A DNA stretch of 64,000 bases from Clostridia bacterium (GTDB lineage: Bacteria > Bacillota > Clostridia > Oscillospirales > Acutalibacteraceae), in contig JAGAMO010000001.1 in the NCBI GenBank assembly GCA_017624675.1, forward strand, positions 92,633-156,632, written 5' to 3'. This document shows, in pieces, positions 10,141 to 17,876 of the stretch. The notes under the pieces were generated by a model. That model did no database searches and had not been told where the DNA came from. It worked only from the letters and a program-made list of their open reading frames with translations. Numbering within the stretch: the stretch's first letter is position 1; the number at the start of each line of letters is the position of its first letter. The position numbers and the translations under genes are program-made.

Positions 10141-11049
10141 ATGGGAATTTTCAGCAAAATTAAATCAGGACTTCAAAAAACAAGGTCTTCAATTGCTGAC
10201 AGTGTAAACAGTTTAATTAACAGTTTCACCAAGATTGATGAAGAACTATTTGAAGAATTAGAGGAAATTCTTGTTATGTCGGATATAGGTGTTGCAACCT
10301 CTACCGAAATTTGCGATGAAATGCGCAAAAAAATCAAAGAAACGGGCGAAACCGACCCTAATAACATTAAGCTTATGATGAAAGAAATCATTGTTGAAAT
10401 GTTGGGGGAGGATGAGGGTTTATCGTTGAATACAAAACCTTCGGTAATACTTGTTATAGGTGTTAACGGTGTTGGAAAAACCACATCCATTGGTAAAATT
10501 GCTTCACAGTTAAAAAACAGCGGTAAAAATGTTGTTTTGGGCGCTGCTGATACTTTCCGTGCTGCTGCTATTGACCAGCTTGAAATTTGGAGCGAGCGTG
10601 CGGGGGTTACAATGGTAAAAAGTGTTGAGGGCACAGACCCAGCTTCGGTTGTATTTGATACCATTGCTTCTGCAAAGGCAAAGGGTGCAGATGTTATCAT
10701 CTGCGACACTGCGGGCAGACTTCACAACAAGAAAAACCTTATGGACGAACTTGCCAAAATTAACCGCGTTATTGCAAGAGAGTTGCCCGACGCATCGGTT
10801 GAAACCTTGCTTGTTCTTGACTCCACAACGGGTCAGAATGCAGTAAATCAAGCAAAAGAGTTTAAAAATGTAACCGATATTACGGGTATTGTCTTAACTA
10901 AGCTTGACGGCACTGCTAAGGGCGGTATAATTATTCCCATTAAAAACGAATTGAATATTCCTGTTAAATTTATTGGTGTTGGAGAGGGAATTGACGATTT
11001 GCAGCCCTTTAGTGCTAAAGAATTTGCAGACGGAATTTTTGAGGTTTAA
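10141..11049 (+). CDS. ftsY: Signal recognition particle receptor FtsY
   Basis: GTPase that docks SRP-ribosome complexes at the membrane for co-translational insertion. This is the short form: a four-helix N domain (about 1-95) then the G domain, without the long acidic A domain of enterobacterial FtsY. GTP-binding motifs are G1 GVNGVGKTT (107-115), DTAGR and [10 protein letters not shown]. The SRP-family insertion DTFRAAA is present. TAGGAGAATTTT precedes ATG 10141. It shares the smc operon. Confidence 0.97.
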   Translation: MGIFSKIKSGLQKTRSSIADSVNSLINSFTKIDEELFEELEEILVMSDIGVATSTEICDEMRKKIKETGETDPNNIKLMMKEIIVEMLGEDEGLSLNTKPSVILVIGVNGVGKTTSIGKIASQLKNSGKNVVLGAADTFRAAAIDQLEIWSERAGVTMVKSVEGTDPASVVFDTIASAKAKGADVIICDTAGRLHNKKNLMDELAKINRVIARELPDASVETLLVLDSTTGQNAVNQAKEFKNVTDITGIVLTKLDGTAKGGIIIPIKNELNIPVKFIGVGEGIDDLQPFSAKEFADGIFEV

Positions 11050-11052
11050 GAT

Positions 11053-11640
11053 ATGAAAATATTTATTGCAACAAAAAATGCAAAGAAACTTATTGAATTA
11101 GAAAGAATCTTGACTCCACTCGGATTTGAGGTTTTAAGCGAAAAGGATTTAAGCGAACCTTTTCCCGAAATTGAGGAAACAGGCACAACCTTTGCCGAAA
11201 ATGCCATTTTAAAGGCACAGGCAGGTTTGGAACTTACGGGTCTTATTTCGGTTGCTGACGATTCGGGAATTTGTGTTGATTACCTTGACGGCGCACCCGG
11301 TATTTACTCTGCCCGTTATTCAGGCGGTCACGGAAATGATGCCGAAAACAACAAGAAAATTTTAAGAGAACTTGACGGTGTGCCGATGGAAAAGAGAACC
11401 GCACACTATGCTGCTGCAATTGCTTGTGTATTTCCCGACGGTAGAAAGTTTACCGTTGAAGGCAAGTGCTATGGACACATTGCTTTTGAAGAAAGCGGCG
11501 ACCAAGGCTTTGGATATGACCCCTTATTTATTAGTGAAAACGGTTGCTTCGGTCATTTAAGTGCCGAAGAAAAGGACAAGATTAGTCATCGTGGCAAGGC
11601 TTTAAAACTATTTAAAGAAGAATTAACAAAATATATTTAG
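11053..11640 (+). CDS. rdgB: XTP/dITP pyrophosphatase (RdgB/HAM1 family)
   Basis: Hydrolyses non-canonical purine triphosphates (ITP, dITP, XTP) to monophosphates, keeping deaminated bases out of nucleic acids. Recognised from ATKNAKKLIEL at the N-terminus, the TTFAENAILKA motif, the metal- and base-binding stretch ADDSGICVD followed by APGIYSARYSG, and the C-terminal SHRGKAL. Length 195 is typical. It sits 3 bases after ftsY and its stop touches the next gene, so it is part of the long + strand operon. Confidence 0.95.
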   Translation: MKIFIATKNAKKLIELERILTPLGFEVLSEKDLSEPFPEIEETGTTFAENAILKAQAGLELTGLISVADDSGICVDYLDGAPGIYSARYSGGHGNDAENNKKILRELDGVPMEKRTAHYAAAIACVFPDGRKFTVEGKCYGHIAFEESGDQGFGYDPLFISENGCFGHLSAEEKDKISHRGKALKLFKEELTKYI

Positions 11641-11651
11641 TGAGGAAAATT

Positions 11652-11945
11652 ATGTTAAACAGCAGACAAAGAGCTCAACTTCGTGCTATGGCAAATGAAT
11701 ATGAAACCATTTTACAGATTGGTAAAGCAGGTGTTCTAGACACAACTGTAAAACAAGTTGCCGACGCACTTGAAGCCAGAGAGCTTATTAAACTTAAACT
11801 TCTTGAAACTTGTCCTACAACTGTTAAGGAAACCGCTGAGCAATTAGCTCAGGCAACAAACAGCGATGTTGTTCAGGTTATCGGAAGAAAGTTTATTTTA
11901 TACAAAGAAAGCAAAAACAATAAAACCATCAAGCTGGTGAAATAA
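11652..11945 (+). CDS. yhbY: YhbY/CRS1-domain RNA-binding protein
   Basis: A single CRM-domain protein of about 97 residues. In the family these bind pre-50S ribosomal particles. The conserved opening MLNSRQRAQLRAMAN and the QIGKAGV loop (a GxxG-type RNA contact) fit. A GTG at 11640 is in frame upstream, but ATG 11652 is chosen because TGAGG lies about six bases before it and the homologous N-terminus starts there. The stop overlaps the nadD start by one base (TAATG). Confidence 0.9.
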   Translation: MLNSRQRAQLRAMANEYETILQIGKAGVLDTTVKQVADALEARELIKLKLLETCPTTVKETAEQLAQATNSDVVQVIGRKFILYKESKNNKTIKLVK

Positions 11946-12541
11946 TGCTTACTGCAATTTTTGGCGGAACCTTTAATCCTTTCCACATAGGTCATTATAA
12001 GATTTTACAAGGCTTAAACAATGACCCTCAAATAGGCAAAATACTTTTAATGCCTGATAAATTACCGCCACATAAAACATCAAAACATTTAATTGATGAT
12101 GAAACTCGCTTACAAATGTGCCGAATGGTATCTAAAAAGTTCCAAAAGTGTGAGCTTTGCCTTATCGAGTTTGAGCGAGAGGGAAAGAGTTATACGATAG
12201 ATACCATTAAACTGTTGCAAGAAAGATACCCGAACGAGGAATTTGCTTTTGTAATGGGTGGCGATATGCTTGTTTACTTTGATAAATGGTATAAATATGA
12301 AGAACTAATGTCTTTATTGCCTTTTATCGTGTTTAGAAGAACTGCAACTGACGACGCAGAATTTGAATTTTGCATTAAGCGGTTTTCGAGTGAAGGAATG
12401 GAGATAATATTAAAGGATAATATAATTCCTAACATTTCTTCAACCGAACTTAGAGCAAACTTTAAGAATTTAAAGGAACTTGTTCCATCTGAAGTATATG
12501 AATTTTTAGCCGAAAGGGGAGTATATGATGAAAAAGTATGA
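11945..12541 (+). CDS. nadD: Nicotinate-nucleotide adenylyltransferase
   Basis: Transfers AMP from ATP to nicotinate mononucleotide in NAD synthesis. The nucleotidyltransferase signature GGTFNPFHIGH is at residues 7-17 and the C-terminal ISSTELR motif is present; 198 residues is normal. It overlaps yhbY by one base and yqeK by 17 bases. yhbY-nadD-yqeK-rsfS is a very stable Bacillota cluster, which supports each call in it. Confidence 0.96.
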   Translation: MLTAIFGGTFNPFHIGHYKILQGLNNDPQIGKILLMPDKLPPHKTSKHLIDDETRLQMCRMVSKKFQKCELCLIEFEREGKSYTIDTIKLLQERYPNEEFAFVMGGDMLVYFDKWYKYEELMSLLPFIVFRRTATDDAEFEFCIKRFSSEGMEIILKDNIIPNISSTELRANFKNLKELVPSEVYEFLAERGVYDEKV

Positions 12542-13103
12542 TGGATTTAAAGAGCTACTCTCGAAAAGGCTTGATAAGGATAGATATTATCATTCACTTT
12601 GTGTTGCTGACGAAGCTTTACGCTTGGCGGAAAAATACGGAGGAGATACCGAAAAGTGTTATTTAGCGGGTCTTTTGCACGATATAACCAAGAATGCTGA
12701 TGCAGAGGAACACTTGCAAATCTTTAAAAGCTTTGATATAATGCTATCTGTTGTTGAAAAGAGTGCGCAAAAGCTTTGGCACGCAATCTCGGGTGCGGCA
12801 TATATTGAAAATGTTTTAAAAATTGATGATGCTGAGATTTTGGATGCGATAAGATACCACACTACTGCAAAGGCTGATATGTCTTTAACAGCAAAGCTCT
12901 TGTATCTTGCGGATTTTACCTCAAAAGACCGCAATTATCCCGATGTGAGTATTATGAGACGACTTGTTGATAAATCTTTAGATGAAGCGTTTATTTACGC
13001 TCTTAAGTATTCAATCATTGACTTGACTGAACGCTCAAAAGCGATTCACCCTGATACCATTTCTGCTTTTAATCAGGCAGTTTTTAAATTGGAGGAAAAC
13101 TAA
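12525..13103 (+). CDS. yqeK: YqeK HD-domain hydrolase (probable symmetrical Ap4A hydrolase)
   Basis: HD-superfamily metal hydrolase of 192 residues. Metal ligands visible are H23 (YYHSLCVA), H52-D53 (LLHDITK) and later histidines in the KLWHAISG and YHTTAKADM segments. Characterised YqeK proteins split diadenosine tetraphosphate symmetrically. Two adjacent ATGs (12525 and 12528) are both well placed after GGGGAG. The start lies inside the nadD coding region, indicating coupled translation. Confidence 0.92.
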   Translation: MMKKYDGFKELLSKRLDKDRYYHSLCVADEALRLAEKYGGDTEKCYLAGLLHDITKNADAEEHLQIFKSFDIMLSVVEKSAQKLWHAISGAAYIENVLKIDDAEILDAIRYHTTAKADMSLTAKLLYLADFTSKDRNYPDVSIMRRLVDKSLDEAFIYALKYSIIDLTERSKAIHPDTISAFNQAVFKLEEN

Positions 13104-13468
13104 TGGAAAGTTTTGAAATTATTACTATTGCCGCAAATGCCTTAAATGAAAAAAAGGGCAGAGATATTGCTGCAATTAAAATAAGCGACCTTACAGTCTT
13201 GGCGGATTATTTTTTACTTTGCACCGCTAATTCTTCAACTCAGGTTCGTGCACTTTGTGATGAAGTTGAGGAAAAGTTAGAAGAAGCTGGTGTTCGTCCT
13301 CATCATATTGAGGGCAAAGCCACTGGTTGGGTAGCTTTAGATTATGGCTCAGTAATAATTCATGTGTTTGGCCGTAATGAACGCGAGTTCTATGACCTCG
13401 ACAAAATGTGGAGTGACGGCGAACTTATTGATTTAGATAAAATTCTTGTAAACGAAAAAGAGGTTTAA
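13103..13468 (+). CDS. rsfS: Ribosomal silencing factor RsfS
   Basis: Binds ribosomal protein uL14 and blocks joining of the subunits when nutrients are short. The 121-residue protein has the family segments [20 protein letters not shown] and [15 protein letters not shown]. It starts within the yqeK stop (TAATG) and is followed after 2 bases by leuS. No T-box or other leader separates it from leuS. Confidence 0.95.
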   Translation: MESFEIITIAANALNEKKGRDIAAIKISDLTVLADYFLLCTANSSTQVRALCDEVEEKLEEAGVRPHHIEGKATGWVALDYGSVIIHVFGRNEREFYDLDKMWSDGELIDLDKILVNEKEV

Positions 13469-13470
13469 CA

Positions 13471-15882
13471 ATGGAAAATTTCTATAATTACACTCAAATT
13501 GAGAAAAAATGGCAGGATATTTGGGACGAAAAGCAAACCTTTGCCGCTAAAAATGACTATACATTGCCTAAGTTTTACGGCCTTGTAGAATTCCCTTATC
13601 CTTCGGGTCAGGGTCTTCATGTTGGACATCCCCGTTCTTACACTGCGATTGATATTGTAAGCCGTAAAAAGAGACTTGAAGGCTATAATGTTCTTTACCC
13701 AATGGGTTGGGATGCTTTTGGTCTTCCTACCGAAAACTTTGCAATTAAAAATCATATTCACCCATCCATTGTTACCGAAAACAATATTGCTAACTTTAAA
13801 AGACAGCTTAAATCTTTAGGTTTTTCTTTTGACTGGAGCCGTGAGGTTAATACTACTGACCCATCATACTATAAGTGGACTCAGTGGATTTTCTTGCAGC
13901 TTTTCAAAAAAGGTTTGGCTTATAAGAGCCAGATGGCTGTTAACTGGTGCACCTCCTGTAAGTGCGTTTTGGCTAACGAAGAGGTTGTAAACGGCGTTTG
14001 TGAGCGTTGCGGCAGCGAGGTTATTCAAAAGGAAAAAAGCCAGTGGATGCTTAAAATTACCGAGTATGCCGAGAAACTTTTGGACGGTCTTAATGATGTT
14101 GACTTTATTGACCGTGTAAAAACTCAGCAAAGAAACTGGATTGGCCGTTCTTACGGTACACAGGTAACCTTTAATACCAATATCGGCGATACATTCGATA
14201 TTTTCACAACCCGTGCCGATACATTGTTTGGTGTTACTTATATGGTTATGTCTCCCGAGCACCCATTACTTAACAAATGGGCTGACAAAATCAAAAACTT
14301 TGATGAGGTTAAGGAATATCAAGTTTCCGCTTCTAAAAAGTCAGATTTTGAGCGTACTGAACTTGCCAAAGATAAGACAGGTGTTATGCTCGACGGTGTA
14401 ACCGCTATCAACCCTGTTAATAATACAGAAATACCTATCTTTATTTCTGACTATGTACTTATTTCCTACGGCACAGGTGCCATTATGGCGGTACCCGCAC
14501 ACGATACTCGTGACTGGGAATTTGCCAAGAAATTCGGTTTGCCGATTATTGAGGTTGTTGCAGGTGGCGAGGATGTTCAGTCTGCCGCATTTACCGACTG
14601 TGCTACAGGTACTCTCGTTAACTCTGATTTCTTGAACGGCTTGTCGGTAGAAGATGCTAAGGTTAAGATTCAAGAGTGGCTCACTGAAAAGGGAATTGGC
14701 AGTGTTAAGACCAACTATAAGCTTAGAGACTGGGTATTCTCCCGTCAAAGATATTGGGGTGAACCTATCCCTGTTGTTTACTGTGAAAAGTGCGGTTATG
14801 TGCCGCTTCCTGAAAGTGAACTTCCTTTAGTTCTCCCTAATGTTGATTCTTATGAGCCTACCGATAACGGTGAATCTCCCTTGGCTAAGATGACCGACTG
14901 GGTAAATACAACTTGTCCTCATTGCGGCGCTCCCGCAAAGCGTGAGACCGATACAATGCCTCAGTGGGCAGGTTCTTCCTGGTATTTCTTAAGATACTGC
15001 GACCCCCACAATGACAAGGAGTTGGCTTCTAAGGAAGCCCTTGAATATTGGTGCCCTGTTGACTGGTATAACGGTGGTATGGAGCATACAACACTCCACC
15101 TTTTATACAGCCGTTTCTGGCACAAATTCCTTTATGATATTGGTGTTGTTCCTAATGCAGAGCCTTACTCAAAACGTACCAGCCACGGTATGATTTTGGG
15201 TGAAAACGGCGAAAAAATGTCTAAATCACGCGGCAATGTAGTTAACCCTGATGAAATTATTGAAAACTACGGTGCTGATACAATGCGTGTTTACGAAATG
15301 TTTATCGGAGACTTTGAAAAAGCTGCTCCTTGGAGCCAGTCTTCTATCAAGGGTAGTAAGCGTTTCCTTGATAAGGTTTGGGCTTTATCTAATATTTTGG
15401 TTGACGGTGGTTACCGTGAGGAAATTGAGTCTGAAATTCACAGAACAATTAAAAAGGTTACCGAAGACATTGAAGGACTTAAGATGAATACTGCTATTGC
15501 GGCATTGATGTCCTTACTTAATACCGTTCAGGCAACAGGCAAAATCACCCGTGAAGAATTTAAGACCTTTATTATTTTGCTCAACCCCTTTGCACCTCAT
15601 ATCACGGAGGAATTATGGGTGAATAACGGTTTTGATGGTATGCTTAACGAAACTAAATGGCCCACATTTGACGAGGCAAAATGCGTTGATGCAAATGTTG
15701 AAATTGTTGTTCAGATTAACGGCAAAATCAAGGCTCGTCTTAATGTTCCAGCTGATATTTCTGCTCCTGACGCTTTGGCACTTGCTAAGGGTACTGACAG
15801 CATTAAAGCTGAGATTGAAGGCAAAAATATCATAAAAGAACTCTATGTTCCTAAAAAGCTTGTAAATATTGTTGTGAAATAA
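13471..15882 (+). CDS. leuS: Leucyl-tRNA synthetase
   Basis: Class I aminoacyl-tRNA synthetase, 803 residues. The HIGH-like motif is HVGH near residue 50 ([10 protein letters not shown]) and KMSKS is at 582-586. A zinc ribbon CTSCKC...CERCG lies near 160; the CP1 editing domain follows (about 220-410) and a second set of paired cysteines (CEKCG, CPHCG) near 450-490. The leucine-specific and anticodon-binding domains close the protein. It is the last gene of the long + strand run; the next promoter lies 11 bases after its stop. Confidence 0.97.
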   Translation: MENFYNYTQIEKKWQDIWDEKQTFAAKNDYTLPKFYGLVEFPYPSGQGLHVGHPRSYTAIDIVSRKKRLEGYNVLYPMGWDAFGLPTENFAIKNHIHPSIVTENNIANFKRQLKSLGFSFDWSREVNTTDPSYYKWTQWIFLQLFKKGLAYKSQMAVNWCTSCKCVLANEEVVNGVCERCGSEVIQKEKSQWMLKITEYAEKLLDGLNDVDFIDRVKTQQRNWIGRSYGTQVTFNTNIGDTFDIFTTRADTLFGVTYMVMSPEHPLLNKWADKIKNFDEVKEYQVSASKKSDFERTELAKDKTGVMLDGVTAINPVNNTEIPIFISDYVLISYGTGAIMAVPAHDTRDWEFAKKFGLPIIEVVAGGEDVQSAAFTDCATGTLVNSDFLNGLSVEDAKVKIQEWLTEKGIGSVKTNYKLRDWVFSRQRYWGEPIPVVYCEKCGYVPLPESELPLVLPNVDSYEPTDNGESPLAKMTDWVNTTCPHCGAPAKRETDTMPQWAGSSWYFLRYCDPHNDKELASKEALEYWCPVDWYNGGMEHTTLHLLYSRFWHKFLYDIGVVPNAEPYSKRTSHGMILGENGEKMSKSRGNVVNPDEIIENYGADTMRVYEMFIGDFEKAAPWSQSSIKGSKRFLDKVWALSNILVDGGYREEIESEIHRTIKKVTEDIEGLKMNTAIAALMSLLNTVQATGKITREEFKTFIILLNPFAPHITEELWVNNGFDGMLNETKWPTFDEAKCVDANVEIVVQINGKIKARLNVPADISAPDALALAKGTDSIKAEIEGKNIIKELYVPKKLVNIVVK

Positions 15883-15892
15883 TAAAAAACTG

Positions 15893-15921
15893 TTGCAAAA
15901 TTTTTACAGATGTGATACAAT
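15893..15921 (+). promoter_or_regulatory. Sigma-A promoter for secG-rpsU
   Basis: TTGCAA (15893-15898) and TACAAT (15916-15921) are separated by exactly 17 bases. The site lies between the leuS stop and the secG ribosome site. Confidence 0.75.
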
Positions 15922-15952
15922 AACTTAAGATTTGTATACGGAGGTGATACTA

Positions 15953-16207
15953 GTGAGCGTAGTTGAATACATTATCGGCGCTGCAGTAATTATAGTTTCT
16001 TTAATTATAATTGCCGTTGTTCTTTTACAGCAAGGTCGTCGTGCCGGCATTAACGGTGCAATTTCCGGCGGTGCAGATACTTTCCTTTCTAAAAATAAGG
16101 CGAGAACTATTGATGCTTTATTAGCTCGCTGGACAAAGTATATTGCCGTCCTTTTCTTTGTACTTGCTATTGTTGCTAACTTTATAGCTATCAAATTAGG
16201 TGCATAA
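15953..16207 (+). CDS. secG: Preprotein translocase subunit SecG
   Basis: Small membrane subunit of the SecYEG channel. From GTG 15953 the protein has 84 residues with two hydrophobic helices (about 5-26 and 56-78) joined by the family's glycine-rich loop LLQQGRRAGINGAISGGADTF. The GTG start is chosen over an in-frame TTG at 15932 because a near-perfect GGAGGTGAT ribosome site (15940-15948) lies just upstream of the GTG and would be inside the coding region otherwise. Confidence 0.93.
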   Translation: MSVVEYIIGAAVIIVSLIIIAVVLLQQGRRAGINGAISGGADTFLSKNKARTIDALLARWTKYIAVLFFVLAIVANFIAIKLGA

Positions 16208-16278
16208 TAATTAAGCCTTAAGGCTTACATAAAAAATCTAATTAAACCCCTGCATTTTTGCGGAGGGAGGGAATATTA

Positions 16279-16455
16279 ATGAGTCAAGTAAGAATTAAAG
16301 AAAACGAATCTTTGGATAACGCTTTACGCCGTTTTAAGAGACAGACTGCTAAAGACGGTGTTATTCAGGAAGTTCGCAAGAGAGAGCACTATGAGAAGCC
16401 CTCTGTAAAGCGTAAGAAGAAGTCGGAAGCCGCTCGTAAGAGAAAGTTCCGCTAA
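16279..16455 (+). CDS. rpsU: 30S ribosomal protein S21
   Basis: 58 residues, very basic, with the bS21 hallmarks: [21 protein letters not shown] and a C-terminal [15 protein letters not shown] tail. ATG 16279 is chosen over an upstream in-frame ATG at 16258 because the strong GGAGGGAGGG ribosome site lies between them. A possible hairpin (CCCTGCA at 16248-16254 with TGC and AGGG at 16259-16267) could cover part of that site, but one copy of GAGG stays free. A terminator follows at once. Confidence 0.95.
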   Translation: MSQVRIKENESLDNALRRFKRQTAKDGVIQEVRKREHYEKPSVKRKKKSEAARKRKFR

Positions 16456-16461
16456 GTTTTT

Positions 16462-16498
16462 AGGGGCTACCGTAAAGGTTAGCCCCTTTAATTTTTTT
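16462..16498 (+). terminator. Rho-independent terminator after rpsU
   Basis: AGGGGCTA (16462-16469) pairs with TAGCCCCT (16480-16487), with extra pairing inside the loop, followed by a T-rich tract to 16498. yqeG starts 12 bases later, so some read-through may feed it. Confidence 0.8.
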
Positions 16499-16510
16499 AG
16501 GAGAAAAATT

Positions 16511-17011
16511 ATGCTTTTAAAACCCAAAATTAAATTAGAAAGAGTTACGGATATCACACCCGAAATTCTTAAAAAATATAATATAGACAGTTTGATTTTA
16601 GATGTTGATAATACTCTCTCAACCCATCACGGTGATGTTTTAACCGATGGTTTAGAGGATTGGCTTAAATTGATGCATGACAGTGGGATTAAACTTATGG
16701 TTCTATCAAATTCTAAGGAACGCCGTGTGAAACCTTTTGCTGAAAAAATCAATCTTCCCTTTATAAGTTTAGGACTTAAACCCTTGCCTTTTGGATATAT
16801 TCGTGCATTAAAGGCATTGGGTAGCAAACGCAAAAACACCGCTATTGTCGGTGACCAGATTTTTACCGATGTTTTAGGCGGTAATATTGTTGGCGTTAAA
16901 ACCTTGTTGCTAACTCCTATTTTACTTGAGAGTACTGCAGGTTTTAAATTTAAAAGAAAAATCGAGCGTTTAGTTTTTAAAATTTACAGAATAAAAAATA
17001 CGGAGGTATAG
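16511..17011 (+). CDS. yqeG: YqeG-family HAD phosphatase
   Basis: 166 residues of the HAD subfamily IIIA type, close to YqeG and to phosphatidylglycerophosphatase-like proteins. Visible motifs are the nucleophile DVDNT (in ILDVDNTLSTHHGD), VLSNSKERR with the second-motif serine, KPLPFGY with the lysine, and the metal-binding GDQIFTDVLGGN. Substrate unknown from sequence; dephosphorylation of a phospholipid or nucleotide is the family expectation. RBS TTAGGAGAAAAATT precedes ATG. Followed after 2 bases by the endonuclease IV-like gene. Confidence 0.85.
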   Translation: MLLKPKIKLERVTDITPEILKKYNIDSLILDVDNTLSTHHGDVLTDGLEDWLKLMHDSGIKLMVLSNSKERRVKPFAEKINLPFISLGLKPLPFGYIRALKALGSKRKNTAIVGDQIFTDVLGGNIVGVKTLLLTPILLESTAGFKFKRKIERLVFKIYRIKNTEV

Positions 17012-17013
17012 TT

Positions 17014-17874
17014 GTGGCTGTCAAATTCGGTCCTGCCGGTTCTGCTGATAGTTTTAAGGAAATGGGATATAAATCCAGTCTTCAAATACCTGAATATTTA
17101 ACCAAATTTGGTTTGAACGCCTTTGAATATCAATGTGGCAGAGGCGTTAACATAGGCGAAGATAAGGCGAAACAGTTAGGAATTATTGCAAAAGAAAAGG
17201 GAATAGCCCTTTCTCTTCACGCACCTTATTATATCTCTATGTCTTCTCTCGAAGAGGAAAAGAGACTTAATTCTGTAAACTATATTTTAGCGTCTGCAAG
17301 AGCAGTAAATGCTATGGGTGGAGATAGAATAATTGTCCACACAGGTTCTTGCGGTAAAATCTCTCGCGAGAAGGCACTTGAACTTGCGATTGACACAATG
17401 AAAATTTCTTTAGATGCCTTAAAAAGTGAGGGTCTTTCTCATATTCGTATTTGCCCCGAAACAATGGGTAAAGTAAACCAACTCGGCACCTTGCACGAAG
17501 TTATGGAACTTTGCAAGGCAGATGAATCTTTGATTCCTTGCATTGATTTCGGTCACCTCAATGCCCGCGATTTAGGTGTAATTAAATCTAAAGATGATTA
17601 TGACACAATATTGACTGAAATCAAAAACTCTTTGGGCAGTGAGCGTTTAAACTGCTTCCATTCTCATTTTTCAAAAATTGAGTATACAAATGGTGGAGAA
17701 AAGCGTCATTTAACCTTTGAAGACACAGTTTACGGTCCTGATTTTGAGCCACTCATGGAACTTGTATATAAATACGGCTTAAATCCAACCTATATTTGCG
17801 AATCTGCAGGAACTCAAACTGAAGATGCAAAGCAAATGATGGATTATTATAATAATTTAAAGGGTGAGGTGTAG
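17014..17874 (+). CDS. Endonuclease IV-like TIM-barrel protein
   Basis: 286 residues, GTG start after CGGAGGTATA. The protein aligns by motif with the AP endonuclease 2 (Nfo) family: H69 (SLHAPYY), H109 (IVHTGS), E149 (CPETMGK), D178 and H181 (CIDFGHLNA), H216/H218 (CFHSHFSK), H232 (KRH) and E263 (ICESAG) fall at expected zinc-ligand positions. The Asp of the usual D-x-H ligand pair is K230 here, and the neighbouring GEG-type segment is not conserved. It may be a diverged AP endonuclease or a sugar-isomerase-fold enzyme with another substrate. It belongs to the yqeG unit. Confidence 0.7.
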   Translation: MAVKFGPAGSADSFKEMGYKSSLQIPEYLTKFGLNAFEYQCGRGVNIGEDKAKQLGIIAKEKGIALSLHAPYYISMSSLEEEKRLNSVNYILASARAVNAMGGDRIIVHTGSCGKISREKALELAIDTMKISLDALKSEGLSHIRICPETMGKVNQLGTLHEVMELCKADESLIPCIDFGHLNARDLGVIKSKDDYDTILTEIKNSLGSERLNCFHSHFSKIEYTNGGEKRHLTFEDTVYGPDFEPLMELVYKYGLNPTYICESAGTQTEDAKQMMDYYNNLKGEV

Positions 17875-17876
17875 TT

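Noticed and set aside
10173-10709. 178-codon antisense frame in ftsY
   Set aside because: Serine-rich, low-complexity translation typical of a shadow of an AT-rich gene; no start signal.
13103-13480. T-box leader for leuS
   Set aside because: Only 2 bases separate rsfS from leuS, and no T-box sequence is present.
16212-16227. Palindrome TAAGCCTTAAGGCTTA between secG and rpsU as a terminator
   Set aside because: Six-base arms with a TTAA loop and no T run after it; secG and rpsU are probably co-transcribed.
16248-16271. Hairpin covering the rpsU ribosome site
   Set aside because: Pairing needs a two-base bulge and leaves a second GAGG copy free, so it is much weaker than the yajC and spoVAD cases.
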